Source of the DNA: Carposina sasakii
Taxonomy: Eukaryota > Arthropoda > Insecta > Lepidoptera > Carposinidae
Length of the DNA stretch: 64,000 bases
Direction of reading: 5' to 3'
Assembly (NCBI GenBank): GCA_014607495.2
Contig: CP053156.1
Span: 13,640,001-13,704,000, forward strand
This document shows positions 26,245 through 38,900 of this stretch, piece after piece. Each line of letters begins with the position of its first letter. Within the stretch, counting starts at the first letter, position 1. Both the position numbers and the translations under genes were made by a program. The notes beneath the pieces are model-generated. The model had not been told where the DNA came from, ran no database searches, and saw only the letters and a list, made by a program, of their open reading frames with translations.

Positions 26245-27235
26245 TAGATATAGTTTGCGATAGTCGTGGATCCAGAATAATGCGCTATGGCTTGTGAACT
26301 TTGGGATGCTTACAGGTCCAGGAGTGGGTCACAGGTTCTAGACTTTTCTCAAATAGGAATCTCTTATTCCCTGATGTTCTCCGAACGTATCTTACTTAAC
26401 CGGAAAGTAACTCTTTATAAATATAGACGCGGCTGTGTTCTCGAAATGGGGTAGCCAGAACTGCAGGGTTGTAAAGGAGATCCCAGTCACGTTTAGTATA
26501 TCAGAGGCAGATGTAAATGATAACTCTTTATGACGGAAAATATTCCGCATCTTTTTGGAAAATCACGACTAGTTGGGTTTTTCAGATAAAGAGGAAAGTT
26601 AGAAATTTATATCTACCAAGGGGTTTTAGAGTTTCATAATGATTAGTGGTTTACTAATTTACAAATTTCTATAATCCTGAGGATGCCACGGTTGTTGGCG
26701 AAACATATGTAGATTATTTATCTAGTTTTTGATTTCGGAATAGTGCAATGTATTGTCTTGCATGCTAGGTGCTCGGGTCTGGTTTCTCGTGGCAATTGTA
26801 GTTAGTGCAAGTGCCTGTTTTCGCAGTTATGAGTTATCAGATCCGAGGGTCAGTGGAGGGTGTAGGGCCCGGTGGTGGGCGCACCCATAGTGAATTGTTT
26901 ATTCGTTATTATAAAATTATAACTACTTACCTATCTACTTGCCAATTTAATCGGTCATTGTCCAGAATACTAACTGGGTCATGAGAATGTTTTAATCGAT
27001 ATAAAACTTTCTTTGTCCAATAAATTATAGGATAACGATAATAACAACGAATAATTAGCACATTAATAAACTTTAATATAAAATAATGAATCTAGAAGTA
27101 AGAGAAAGGACAATTCAATTAACTTGGTTGAACCAAAAGAAAGTTAAAGTTCCTTAAACGGGGTTTTTAATGGTTACGCGGATGGCATCTTTCACATCAC
27201 AATATCAAATTATCCCAATTTACTACTGTATAAAC
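26245..27235. other. Intergenic, repeat-like but unassigned
   Basis: A SINE-like piece at about 26430-26500 (CTCGAAATGGGGTAGCCAGA). The rest shows no gene; 26560-26890 looks repeat-derived but was not matched to another copy here. Confidence 0.35.
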
Positions 27236-27242
27236 ATTTGTA

Positions 27243-27535
27243 TGGATAAAATTATTAATAAAAAAATGGGAAAAAATCTTCACCCGAGTGGGAATCGAAC
27301 CCACGACCACTGCACACCGTGCTAGTTGCTCTAACCACTGAGCTACCGGGTCAATTACTCGGATGACGAATTTTCCCATCTCTTTTCTAAATTACATATT
27401 GGCAACGTTATTTTTCATTCCGATAGCTATACACTAGGCAAATCTCGGCAAACAAAGCTGAATCCCTCAGCACAATGTTTAAAGATGAAACGATCAACCA
27501 TATCCTAACGGATTATATTAATGGAGAAGTGTTTT
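27243..27535 (-). mobile_element. tRNA-derived SINE, family S, near full-length copy (reverse)
   Basis: Collinear with 16893-17185 and, reversed, with 63508-63805. The tRNA-like part is at about 27288-27354. The left (5') end runs into TTTTTTTTTGTATCGATT. Confidence 0.75.
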
Positions 27536-28303
27536 TTTTTTGTATCGATTTTGATCGATCGATTTGTATCGATGTTAGTTATCTCCATTGCGGCTACAAG
27601 CCACTGACCACAGAATGATGTAGCATTTGTTCTAATAGCACATTCAACCTGTCACTACCGCTTTACGATGCATTCAATTTGTTGGGTGTTCAAATGTTGA
27701 ATGGATATCGCTGTAGGAATGCAAGAAAACGCATGCAAATACATTGCACAATCTGAGGTGGCTCCACATCGGAACCCGTGAATGTCAGAGACTAATGTCC
27801 AGTCACTAACAAACATTGTTAATAACAGATTTTGCGATATTGTTAGTGGTTACTCTTATCTTGACTGTATTTTCTGAGGGTTGATGGTACCAGTGTTGCC
27901 AACCCACATCCAATGATACCCCCAAGATTTTTGCTGACACAGAAAATCTGGTCATACACATAGTAATTAGCGTCATCACCATCGGAACTACTCTATGAAA
28001 CGGACAATACACGTTGAGTCGTTGTACCTTAAAAAAACCCTAAAAAAATTCTCCCCCTAAAAGTCCCCCTAGTTATCTTTTTTCCCCCCTAAATTTAGGA
28101 GTAAAACCCCAAGTTGTCACCACTGGGTGGTACCATGTTTCTTTGAATGGTCGAGCGGGATTGATGTTTGAGTCAACCTTAGTTAGGGTCCTTACCTTAC
28201 CTACATGGGCACACCCCTGCGCTAAATAACGCACCATTGATTGAGGTCCGCGCGGCCTAGGAGATACCAGTACAACGTTTAATGGATTCTTCTTCTTCAG
28301 CCT

Positions 28304-28375
28304 ATTGCAGTCCACTGCTGGACGTAAGCCTCCCCCAGGGCACGCCACAAGGCTACTGCCATAGCATAGCGGGGT
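28304..28375 (-). mobile_element. SINE family P fragment
   Basis: Carries AGCCTATTGCAGTCCACTGC and GCCTCCCCCAGGGCACGCCA. This family recurs at 29839, 30145, 36228, 41740, 43490 and 47235. I recall it as abundant in moths and butterflies. Confidence 0.6.
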
Positions 28376-28379
28376 CAAA

Positions 28380-29835
28380 TGTAAAGGATCAGACAAGTTT
28401 GCGGATGTAGCTCCTCGCCGGAGATAATGTAGGTATTATTTGAAAACCTTAACAAATAATCTTATTTCAGATGAATAAACGTGAATATCGATATCTTTCT
28501 AATGTTATCAATCATAATTATCAGCAGACCACGAGAAGACAAGATTATTATGTACCGTTTCTCTACCTTAGCGAGTTAATTAGCTGGTAACTTAGTCGTG
28601 TGTTCTATGCGCATAGCCGATGTATTCTAACATAAACTATCTTGTACCTACCTACTACCTCGTATACCTATGATGCATAAATGCCAAGTTTCATCAAAAT
28701 TCGTTCTGCAGTTTATGCGTGAAAGAGTTAGCGTGTCATAACCATCATCTCTCTCCCTCACAAACTCGCACATATGCATAGAGTACTTATAATAATCTTA
28801 ATAGTAGTATTGTACAGAGAAAACAGTGATTAATAATGCAGATATTAATATTAATACTTACTTAAAAATTTTATTGAAATCTGTTCAGTCGTTGCGACAG
28901 AACATCGAACTTTCGAATTTTAATTTGTAGGAAAGGAAGACACGTCGTAGGATACAGATACGTTGCGGTTTTATAGGTACCTAAGTACACTAAGACCTAC
29001 TTGAAATTACGGTTTTGTATGCCAATCACATACATTACCGATTAGGCTGGCATTGCTAGGTTAAAAAAAGCAAAGATTACAGATAGTAGGTATGGTATGA
29101 AACTTCCATGATAAATAAGAATGCTGTAAGTATTTTAATTAATTTAACCTATTTCAGATTCAGTCTGATTGGATTATGGATAGATACGAGTAAGGTACAA
29201 ATTTCATCGAAATATGTTCAGCCATTTACAAATGGCAAGGTACTTTCGTGTTTACAATAAATAGTAAGTAGAAAAGGTGAACAAGCTTTCCTAAAATCAT
29301 AAGTAAGTAAATAAAATACCAAGGCAAGGCACCCAATGTGTAATTTATAAAAATAATATAAGTTACTGAAAGCTACCTAAGTAAATAAATTCAAATTAGT
29401 GACATTTAAAAACAGTTTAAAATGGCTCTGTGATCTTTGGTTTTAAATACATTTCACTAACGTATGGATACTTACTCGATTTACTACAAAAACTCGCGGC
29501 AGTAAAACAGTTTCACAACAGATCAAAAAATAAAAACTGGCGCGAAAATATGGCGGGAAAAACCAAGAGCGGACGCCGCGCGCTCTTTTACCGACAGCGC
29601 ATCGTCAACTGCGATAAATCGTGTTGAACTCGAAGCAAATATGGCATGGAAATCTTCTGATAATCTACTTACTATTCTACGTAGCATTATACTGTAGATA
29701 TTCTATGCATGTAGTGCCTGCGATTTCGCATAGGGAGGTCCATTCAAGGTTCAGTGATAATGCCAAAAGTAATTCCCTTTCTAACTATCTTTCTAGTTTT
29801 ATATTCGAACATTATAAAATTAATACCATCATAAT
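28380..29835. other. Intergenic, no gene seen
   Basis: AT-rich sequence without recognisable coding similarity or repeat copy. Confidence 0.4.
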
Positions 29836-29838
29836 CAG

Positions 29839-29925
29839 CCTATTGCAGTTCACTGCCGGACGTAGGCCTCCCCAAGGGCACGCCACAAGACTACCACTAA
29901 CAAGCCGGCACCACGCGGCCAATCT
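29839..29925 (-). mobile_element. SINE family P fragment
   Basis: CAGCCTATTGCAGTTCACTG through AGGGCACGCCACAAGACTAC and GCCGGCACCACGCGGCC. Inverted relative to the longer copy at 30145-30400, 220 bp away. Confidence 0.6.
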
Positions 29926-30144
29926 TCATATTTATGTAGTTTACCTACTCATTATATGGTAGGTATAAATTATTTTATTCACCATCATCTTCCTGCCCTG
30001 TATCCATTCTTTGGGATTGGTGCAGTATGTAAATCTGTATCTCTTCTTCCATTCATCCTTATTATCCATCATCATGCATATCCTCTCTCACAGTCCATCC
30101 AACACGTCTTTATACTTATTAATAAATTTTATACATATTAATAT

Positions 30145-30400
30145 GGCCGCGTGGTGCCGGCAGAGTAGAATTCGTACCTACATATGTCTGCCCGTGGGTA
30201 TCGTACGAGGCGATTAAGGGTTTCCGGGAGGTGGGCAGCAGCGCCTCCCGTGTTGACAACATGGTCCAAAATACAAACTGCAGTCACCATCCCGTCTGCC
30301 CAGCGTGGTGACTATGGGCAAATACCCCCCATGGCAGTCTTGTGGCGTGCCCTGGGGGAGGCCTACGTCCAGCAGTGAACTGCAATAGGCTGTTGATGAT
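30145..30400 (+). mobile_element. SINE family P, longest copy
   Basis: Starts GGCCGCGTGGTGCCGGCAGA, includes CGGGAGGTGGGCAGCAGCGC, CAGCGTGGTGACTATGGGC and CCTACGTCCAGCAGTGAACT, and ends in GATGATGATG. It defines the family used in neighbouring entries. Confidence 0.68.
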
Positions 30401-33175
30401 GATGACAACCTAATGAGAAAAGGTGTCTGTATTTTTAAAAATAATATTGGCTAATTGTTAACTAGAAACTAGATTTCTTCAATAAGGTGCATATTTTTTT
30501 TTCATTTATTTTGTTCATTACACTTAATACAATGCAGATTATTTTTACTATTATGTATTAAAAACCTCTAGGGTTTATGCAATACATAACGAGTTATGCC
30601 TTTATGCGAACTGAACTTTGCATGATTTGAACTGGCCATTTGGTCTTGGATGCTGTAGTCAAGATTTTGGCTGTTTGAGGAGTCTGATTTAGATTCAATA
30701 TAGATTGCCTTGTAACCCTTCGCTGAGCCGATGAGGAACAGAGATGACAACGATGATGAACTAGTCTTGCAGCTGCATTCGGGATGAGAGTGGCACTTTT
30801 ATAACCCAAAAGCAAAGTAGGTAGACTTGATTTTAGTTCTTCTTAAGTACATACTTATATACATGTTTAAACTGTTCAAAATGACATACAAGACTTATTT
30901 CTGAGCCTAGATTTTGTGTGGAATTACAGCAAATTATAATAATAATATCTTGAGACTAGCGGTAGCCAGTAGTAATTAGTATCATAAGAAGAGTGGGAAG
31001 CAGATTAACATTCCTGCATAATCTGCACACTAACTCTAGTTTAAGCTTAAAGCTTGTTGATAATATGATAATACAAGCACAAATCAACTTAAAACTGTCA
31101 TAAAATGCATGTAAATTAAATCAAACCTAACATATGTAATAAAAAGAAAATACTTACTACATAAAGCAAATTCTGCGTTGTCATGATGCACAGTTTCATT
31201 CTGATAAAATAAATAAAAAACACTTTTATATACAATAAACTAGAAAGGACTATGCATAAAATAAACAAACAGAGATAGGTACTACACAGTCTACATCATG
31301 TAAACACTTACTTGGAAAAGTTAAATTGTTATTCCGTGTGCTGCTGTGTGCTTACTGATTTTCAACCACTTAAAAATTTTATATACTTAGGTACTTAATT
31401 AATATAATTTCTAACCAAAATTGTTTATGCACAAAAACTAACTTGTGTGTTAATTTTGTGATTAACTTTAGATTTTTTAGCAGCACACCAAACGCCGAAC
31501 CAAAATTACTGTAGTAAGTAAAGCTATATATCAATTTATTAAAATAAATACAAATCAATATTTTTTACCCTTTATTAAGGTTTTCCAAGGGGTTTCATTT
31601 AAATTTAATTTAAATAATGTTTAAATAAATAACAAATACCGCCCCCGCCACGGGCAAATCAATTTTTGTTACGATCCGATTTACGCAACAACAAATTATG
31701 ATATTCAATTATCAATTACGTCATTTTAATTTTAACAGTAAAATACTTTAAAAATATGTACTAGTAGTAATATAATATAATGTACTAATAAATAATATAT
31801 TTAATAAGTGATAGCAGATTAGCCAGTTCAATTTTTAAAAATTATATTTGTGTTAAGTAGCTTACGTAAATCGAATCAGACTGATACGTGACAGTTTTTG
31901 GTTTATACATGAGTCAAAGGCATAGAAACGAAGTCCATACAGCCAGCAATATGATGATTTGATATCCTTTCTCTCTCCTCTTTGTGATATCCAATATAAG
32001 TTCATTCAACAATACACTACTTACTTACCTAATAAGTAAAAATGTTAAATGATATATTACAATTAGTGGTAGCTAATATAACGTATAGCTTTTAAAAATA
32101 ACATGCTATTTGTCCATAGCGCAATAACCAATGATTTAATTGACTCGTTCCAAGCTAAACGCTATAACGATATGCGCGCTTCACATGTCTAATAGCGTAT
32201 TCGTGACTTGTCATTGGTTACCAACAGCTATATGAAATCGCGTCAACTAGAATAATAGTGTTTTCACGACTTGTGATTGGCTGGATAAGAATATAGCGTA
32301 TTCGTTCAGTCATTCATTCGTGACTTGTGATTTGCGCGCAACTCGTAACGTTATAACGTCTCGGAAAAAATAGCGCGCTATTTGCATATCACTTTCTCGC
32401 GTTCCGAGAATATAGCTTTTTTAAACACCACAATCAGGCTTAAATCGGAAGTCATGAGCAGGGATTTGGTATCTATACGTTTCTATGGTCATGAGTAATT
32501 TTGCTTGAGTACCTAGTACTTAAGTAGTCACGGGTAAACTTAAGGGTCAGTTCACTTTCAGTATTTTTTTCAAAAATTCTCTACATTTTATAAGGATACA
32601 ACAAAATAAAAAATAAATGTGAGAAACATTTTATTTGCAGTTGTAAAAACTGTACAAGTCCTAACAAACTTATAAAATACATCTATTATGGACCTTTCAC
32701 ATGGCACTGCTGACAAAAAAGCCATCACTTTTCCATTGGATTGTATTATAGGATTAAGTTCTATTTTGTTATTGCATTTCATTCGAATTTACTGATTTGG
32801 CATCCTTTTTTCTCATATTATTTTTTTAGTAAGTCAGAACGAGACAGCAGTATAACATTATCATACAACATATTCCTAAGTTAAAAAATTTCATCTCCAT
32901 CAGTCCATTACAAGTTACAACCCAAATACAATCCTTGATGTAAAAAATGGCTTTCGATTATTGCTTCATGCCAATTATTTGATATTTGAATTGGACATTA
33001 TAAGAGAATATAACACATGATTCAACCACTTCTTACACTAACAATCGGGTAAAAATTTAAAATATTTATGTACACAATATTTTAAACGTCTCAAGCACCT
33101 TATTTTGACACAGGCGATGTAGTAATATCTAGAACAAGCGCAATTAGGTAGTTGACAATAAAATCGAAACATCAG
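30401..33175. other. Intergenic, no gene seen
   Basis: Long AT-rich stretch. The only structure noted is the GC-richer cluster at 32095-32410, listed separately. Confidence 0.4.
32095..32410. repeat. Cluster of repeated TATAGCG / CGTGACTTGTGATTGG motifs
   Basis: CGTGACTTGTCATTGG (about 32209), CACGACTTGTGATTGG (32266) and CGTGACTTGTGATTTG (32318) recur, interspersed with AATAGCGTATTCG and ATAGCGCGCTATTTGC. They include inverted CCAAT boxes (ATTGG). The cluster may be a decayed tandem repeat or a regulatory cluster; no adjacent gene start is visible. Confidence 0.5.
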
Positions 33176-33179
33176 AAAA

Positions 33180-33419
33180 ATCCTACTAATATTATAAACG
33201 CGAAAGTTTGTAAGTATGTATGGATGGATGGATATTTGTTACTCTTTCACGTAAAAACGGCTGGGGCGATTTTAATACGATTTGGTATGGAGTTAGCTGA
33301 CACCCTGGATTAACACATAGGCTACTTTTTATTCCGGGAAAATATTTTTATCCCGGATAATTTCGACATTTTGTTTTTTTTTGCAGTCCACGCGGACGGA
33401 GTCGCGGGCGTCCACTAGT
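33180..33419 (+). mobile_element. Helitron-like element, TCCTACTAATATTATAAA to CTAGT
   Basis: The start TCCTACTAATATTATAAACG, the internal GGATTAACACATAGGCTAC, and a terminal GC stem (CACGCGGACGGAGTCGCGGG) before CACTAGT match the layout of abundant lepidopteran non-autonomous elements that end in CTAGT. Intact ends; no ORF. Confidence 0.55.
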
Positions 33420-35896
33420 ACAAAATATACCTTTTTAGGTACTTGCAAGATATTACAGCCCTTACTGTAAAATAGAAATAACGTTTTTCAGAAAAAAAAA
33501 AGTTTTACGTCTGTCGTGAACTATTTTTAAAGTCAACTACCTTATATCACGCCGTACCAGAGCAAATTTTAGTTAGTCACCACTACAATCTATTTCGTCA
33601 TTCCGTCTCGCTCTAGCTAATTAGAATCTGGAAGTAAGAGTGAGAGAACACACATAAAACTGAACAGAACCAATCAATCTATATCTCACTCTAACATTTG
33701 GAAGCTTAGTAAATTAGAACAAGACAGAATGATAAAAACGCAAAGTATAGTAGTCCAAAAAGTTATTGTCTAATTTTTTTTTTATTATTCATTCATTAAC
33801 CACTATTTTAAGGACACCACCTGATTTTGGCTGTTAATCGAAGCATTCTTAACTCTACAGTCAATCGTTAGTTCAGTTCTAATAAGGTTAAAAAGTTAAC
33901 AAAACAAAATTATAATTTCATGAAACTACTTAAAAACAAAATTTTACTGATTAAATGAAATTACAATATTCGAATATAATTGCTTAAACATAATATATTA
34001 TTTATAACAACTTGAGTTACTGGACGACTTGTTAATCTATTATATAAATTAAAAATATTATATTAGAGCACTAGCACGGTATGCAGAGGTCGTGCGTTCG
34101 ATTCCCACTCGGGTGAGGAATTTTTTCTATAATTTTATAAAAATATTATGTTACTTGAACATACTAGGTATATTGTGTTTTATATATTATATTTTCGTCC
34201 ATACATAATTGTACGACTAAAAGTTTACTGTGAGTCTGAAACAAGTCGTCCCGTAACTGGATCTATGGGTTCAACAAAAATCTAAAAAAAAAAAAACTAT
34301 ATACATTAATCTTAAATGATCTTTTACAGCGCGCTCCACGCTTTTGCAGACTTGACTTGTAGTCGAACAAGATGAAACATGGATAGCATACTTTCATTAA
34401 TTTACATTCATAGTACCTCTATGGTCATTTTTAGTATAATCTTAATTTGCACTATAAAGAGCGACAATGGCGAAATATCCGTACGCACAGGATTTATTAA
34501 AGTGTTTACTTAAAGTTTCATGTCGAAATTCGTTATAGTGACAATTAAATCCTTTGGCGCGTGTGTAAAACGTGGAATCGCGCCATATTTTATTATTATT
34601 ACGAAAATCGTTACTCAAGCAGTTACTTTATACAAGTGATAACTTTTTCTTCTTCATAGATGCGGGTGTAAGAGATGAATTTATACGATAATAACCTCAA
34701 GTCTGTCAAGTGTGGAGCGCAATCAAAACGCAAACATACATACCGATTTCAATACAAATAGTAAAAGACTTTTCCGTGGAACTTTTAAAAATGCAGAATC
34801 TTTAGTCGTTCTTTAAAATGAAATGCAATATGTTGATGAAAATACCGACAAATGGCTTGTGCTAGAGAGGGACAAAACATAGTATAGTGAAGATAAAACA
34901 GCACAAGGTTACTTTCGGTATTTTTGGAACAATTCCTTCACAGTTGATTTTATATTTGTAAATACAATGTGATTGAACAAAATGATTATAATACTGTACA
35001 CGAAACGAGTAATACTAAAATCTAAAGAAAATCACGAATTGTTCGTCAGTAGGTAATTGCGATAATTATCATTTTAATTTACAAATTTAAGGACACTTCC
35101 CATTTACATTATTTAAACATAACAATGAGCAATATCTTTATTAAAAATTTATAAAACCTATCTTCATTATAAGATTTGAACTTCTGTTACAAATCGAATA
35201 GATTCTAAGCAAATATACTCGGTTTATTAAAATCCGATGAATAAAACTGTTATTGATCAGAAAATATTTCAAAATAATAAGTGTCACACCCTACACCTTT
35301 ACAATAATGACTAAAACTTGCTTGCCTATATACATTTAAATAAAACGTAAACGGGTAAGACATTACTTATAATTCGTTGTAAAACAACATAATTTAATCA
35401 TAAAATAAAATAATAAATAATAGAATATCTATAAACATTCAACAACTAAAAACTAAGGTTAAGTTAGAAGTATAGTGTGCATTCGAGTCGAGGGGGGGGG
35501 AGAGAGGGGAGTTAAGACATTCTGATAACAGAATGCGCAGAACACTTCTTATATATCTTTGATCGATGGTTGCGAAACTGAGATAGACTATCGGATTGTC
35601 TACCTAAAAGAAAGAGACAACGTTTTATTCCATACCATTTTTCGCCTCATTCCGCATATCAAACGTTTCATTAAGGGCACATTATTGAATAGGCAAATAG
35701 TTCTGATGAATAAATTTGATGCTGCCTTTCTCTAAAACTTCATCAAGATAAATACAGCATCAATTTTGTCCTTCAAATAGATAGACCTAGGTATCTGAAT
35801 ATTCCATTCGAAATATTGACCTTAAGGTAAAAAGTCCGATAGTCCAGCAGTGGTATTGGGAAGGCTCGCAGTGAGTGCATGAGTGACGTTTCAGAC
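33420..35896. other. Downstream flank of amphiphysin, likely 3' UTR in part
   Basis: Beyond the Amph stop codon (35897). One SINE family S 3' fragment lies at about 34070-34140. A G-rich purine run is at about 35490-35511. No other gene is seen. The Amph 3' UTR end cannot be placed. Confidence 0.4.
34070..34142 (+). mobile_element. SINE family S, 3' fragment
   Basis: TTAGAGCACTAGCACGGTAT, GTGCGTTCGATTCCCACTCG and the family tail GGGTGAGGAATTTTTTCTAT. 5'-truncated. Confidence 0.65.
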
Positions 35897-35977
35897 TCAT
35901 ATCGGTCGAGTAAAGTTGGCGGGGAACATTCCTTTCTCGTTGGTGCTCTCTTTGATGCCCATTAGCCAGCCTTCCTC
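35897..35977 (-). CDS. Amph: Amph last exon, end of SH3
   Basis: 26 codons and TGA: EEGWLMGIKESTNEKGMFPA then NFTRPI. It contains the conserved Gly-Trp and the FPANF end of the SH3 fold. Acceptor TTTTCAG. Confidence 0.93.
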   Translation of the reverse strand, partial: EEGWLMGIKESTNEKGMFPANFTRPI

Positions 35978-38900
35978 CTGAAAACATATGATAAGATACA
36001 TTACAAATCTGTAACGTGATGAGCTAATAATTTGTTCTAAAACATCAGGCCCCAGTAATCAACCATCGCTGTAGGTCGTCTTTCGTGATCCAGCAAGTCT
36101 CGGAAGAATATCATTAGAGTAGGAAGCGAAAGAGGTGTGTCTGGACCGTAGCAAATGGAGGTCCGTGACCTTTGCATACTGATTTCATACATATATCAGT
36201 TTCTACAGAGCATAAAAGCATCATCTCCATGTCTGCCAGTGGGTATAATAAGAAGCGACTATGGATTCCCGGGAGGTGGGCAGCGGCGTCTCCCAGGTTG
36301 ACAATATAGTCTGAAAACCACACTGCGTTCACAAACCAGCGTGGTGACTATAGGCTGAAACCCCCCTATGGTAATAGCCTTGTGGCGTGCCCTGAGGGAG
36401 GCCTACGTCCAGCAGACTGCAATATGCTGTGTGTGTGTGTGTGTGTGTGAGTAGCGGTACGTGGCTATGTGTGTGACCTGCTCGTCCGGGTCGTCGTACT
36501 GCACGACACGGATGACGTCTCCCACGTCGAAGGAGAGCTCATCGCTGTCCTCTCGTGTGTACCGGTAGGTAGCTCGCACACGGTACAGCGCGCCCGCCGG
36601 CAGGTTCGCCACCGTCGCTCCTACCACAGATAAAGTAAGGCTATAATAGGACGAGGCGTCATCGCCACGAAAATTTACGCCATCGCCATGGTGGCGCCAG
36701 TTACTATGTGGGGTACCCGGGTACTATATTATCTGGGTCACTGTAAACAAAAAATGTACGTCACTGTCGCGTCTACCACACAAAATGTAACGCTGTGATA
36801 AGGAAGACACGTCTACGTTTCAAAAATGTACGCCACGGACGCGTGAAACTACATAATCTACTAGCACTAACAAGGACGCGTATTTAGTTCGTAAATGTAC
36901 GCCAGCGTCGCGCCTTCCACAGATAATGTAACATTATACTTGGAAAGTCACGTCATTGCTACGAAAATGTACGCTTCCGTCATCGTTCTGCCACAGATAA
37001 TACACTAGAGTTCGCTTCATAAAATAACCCCTAAACATAAATGAGAAACTAACATCATTTGTATCAGTATAACAGGTAATACACATGGTAACTAGCGCCA
37101 TCATTCGTAGGAACGTTTTGGCGAAAAGCACTCTAGAATCCTGGAAAATTTTAGAAAAACCTGTATGATAGTAGGCTCGATTCCGGCAGTGACGTTAAAT
37201 CTACACCTAATCTTAGTCAGGTCTATCTCTCTCCGTTCTTAATATAAATGGCTGAGAGAGAAAAGGACAGGTAGGACTAATTTTACGTTTAGGTTTAAGT
37301 GTGACTGCCGGAATCGACCATAGTATATTTTTATCTTTTGTAGTTGATTTCTTGGCCGTATACGAAAAATATAGTACATCAATACATAGGATAATCAAAA
37401 CATAATAATCTAGATACCTTAAAATAAAAAAAGGGTTATGATTTAGTGACTTTGTTATATATTTATGTAAATAAATAGGTTAACAAACATACACAAGCAT
37501 GCATCTAATTAAGGGGTTAATTAAATAAACACAATATACTGTTTAGAAACACGTTACAACACAATAAAAGCAGGACACACAACTATATTTATATGGATAT
37601 TTATAAAGATGATATAAAATAAACAGTACATAATGATAAATAAATTAGAAACTGTTTTAATAATATACTTAAACCATATTGAAGAATTAAGAGTATCATG
37701 AAAACGTAATATAAGTACCTATTAAAAAGTGATATACATACATATACCTATAAAATCAAATTATGTATTTAAATAAAAATAGAAAACAATTTGTAAAAGT
37801 GGGAAAATTTCAGTAATTGATAAATATTTCTATAATGATACAATGTCAATATTTTGATAATTTAATTATATAAGTAATAGATACAATATACTTAATATAA
37901 TATAATAGATATAAGTAAGTTAATATTTTAACCCAATCCAAAATTAATATAAAATACTACAAGATAGAGGGGTCCCATGATACTTCATGTTATATGTGTT
38001 GCTATTAATATAGTAAAAGAAACTATATTTACCAGCAACAAATACAACATATTGACACTTATTCACATAGAAGAAATGTAATAAAACGTATATGATAAAT
38101 ACAGAGTGTTAATCATTCTATTGCGATCTTCCTGTCTCATTCATTGATTAAAACGAGTGAATAGATGAAGACTTAAAAAGTGTCAATTTGAAATTAAAAA
38201 GTACAATGCAACCAACGTATTGACAACAAGTGTCAGAATGGAACTGAAGTGACATTGACATGTCGTATCGTAATTTATAATAAAGAAAATAATGGTACAA
38301 AAGACACACTGAAGAGTTCACGTGAAGATCTTTCTACTACTGAAGTTAAAAATATTGACAATATGTCAATAATATGAAGTCAAAATCAGATTATGAACCT
38401 CTTCTATGTGAATAAGCCTACAAACTCACCAACTGGTATGTCGTACACTTCTTCCTTCTGAATGTCATCTATCTCTTTCTTTTCCGTTTGCTCTACATCT
38501 ACTTGTCTCTTTTCTTCCACGTTATTATTTTCTTTTTCTTGCGCGCTGGGCGATCCTGAGACAATTTTCGAGCTATATGATGCCTACTTTCTATTATATT
38601 TACTAGCAAATTAGGAGAATACATTGTGTGTATTTTACAGTGAGTATGACATAACAGAAAACATAAAATAGCATGCTGTACAACATCAACATAATACATT
38701 AGACTTACTTTATTTTGTCCTATGTAGGTACACGGCCATACAGATATTATCCCTTTGTAACCTTTGACTTTGTCCAAATTGAGAATCAAATTACTACATC
38801 ACTATTTATTATTCCAACTTAGACAAAGTTATGACAAGGTTTATTGTCAAGAATTGACTAGCAACTTACTAAGTGTTCATGATGTTTTTTTAAGTGTCTA

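Noticed and set aside
27535..27575. Cluster of ATCGAT motifs as DREF-type promoter elements
   Set aside because: It adjoins a T-run at a SINE 5' end and no gene start is nearby.
28073..28396. 107-residue minus-strand ORF
   Set aside because: Its C-rich part and the CNRLKKK segment fall in a SINE family P fragment.
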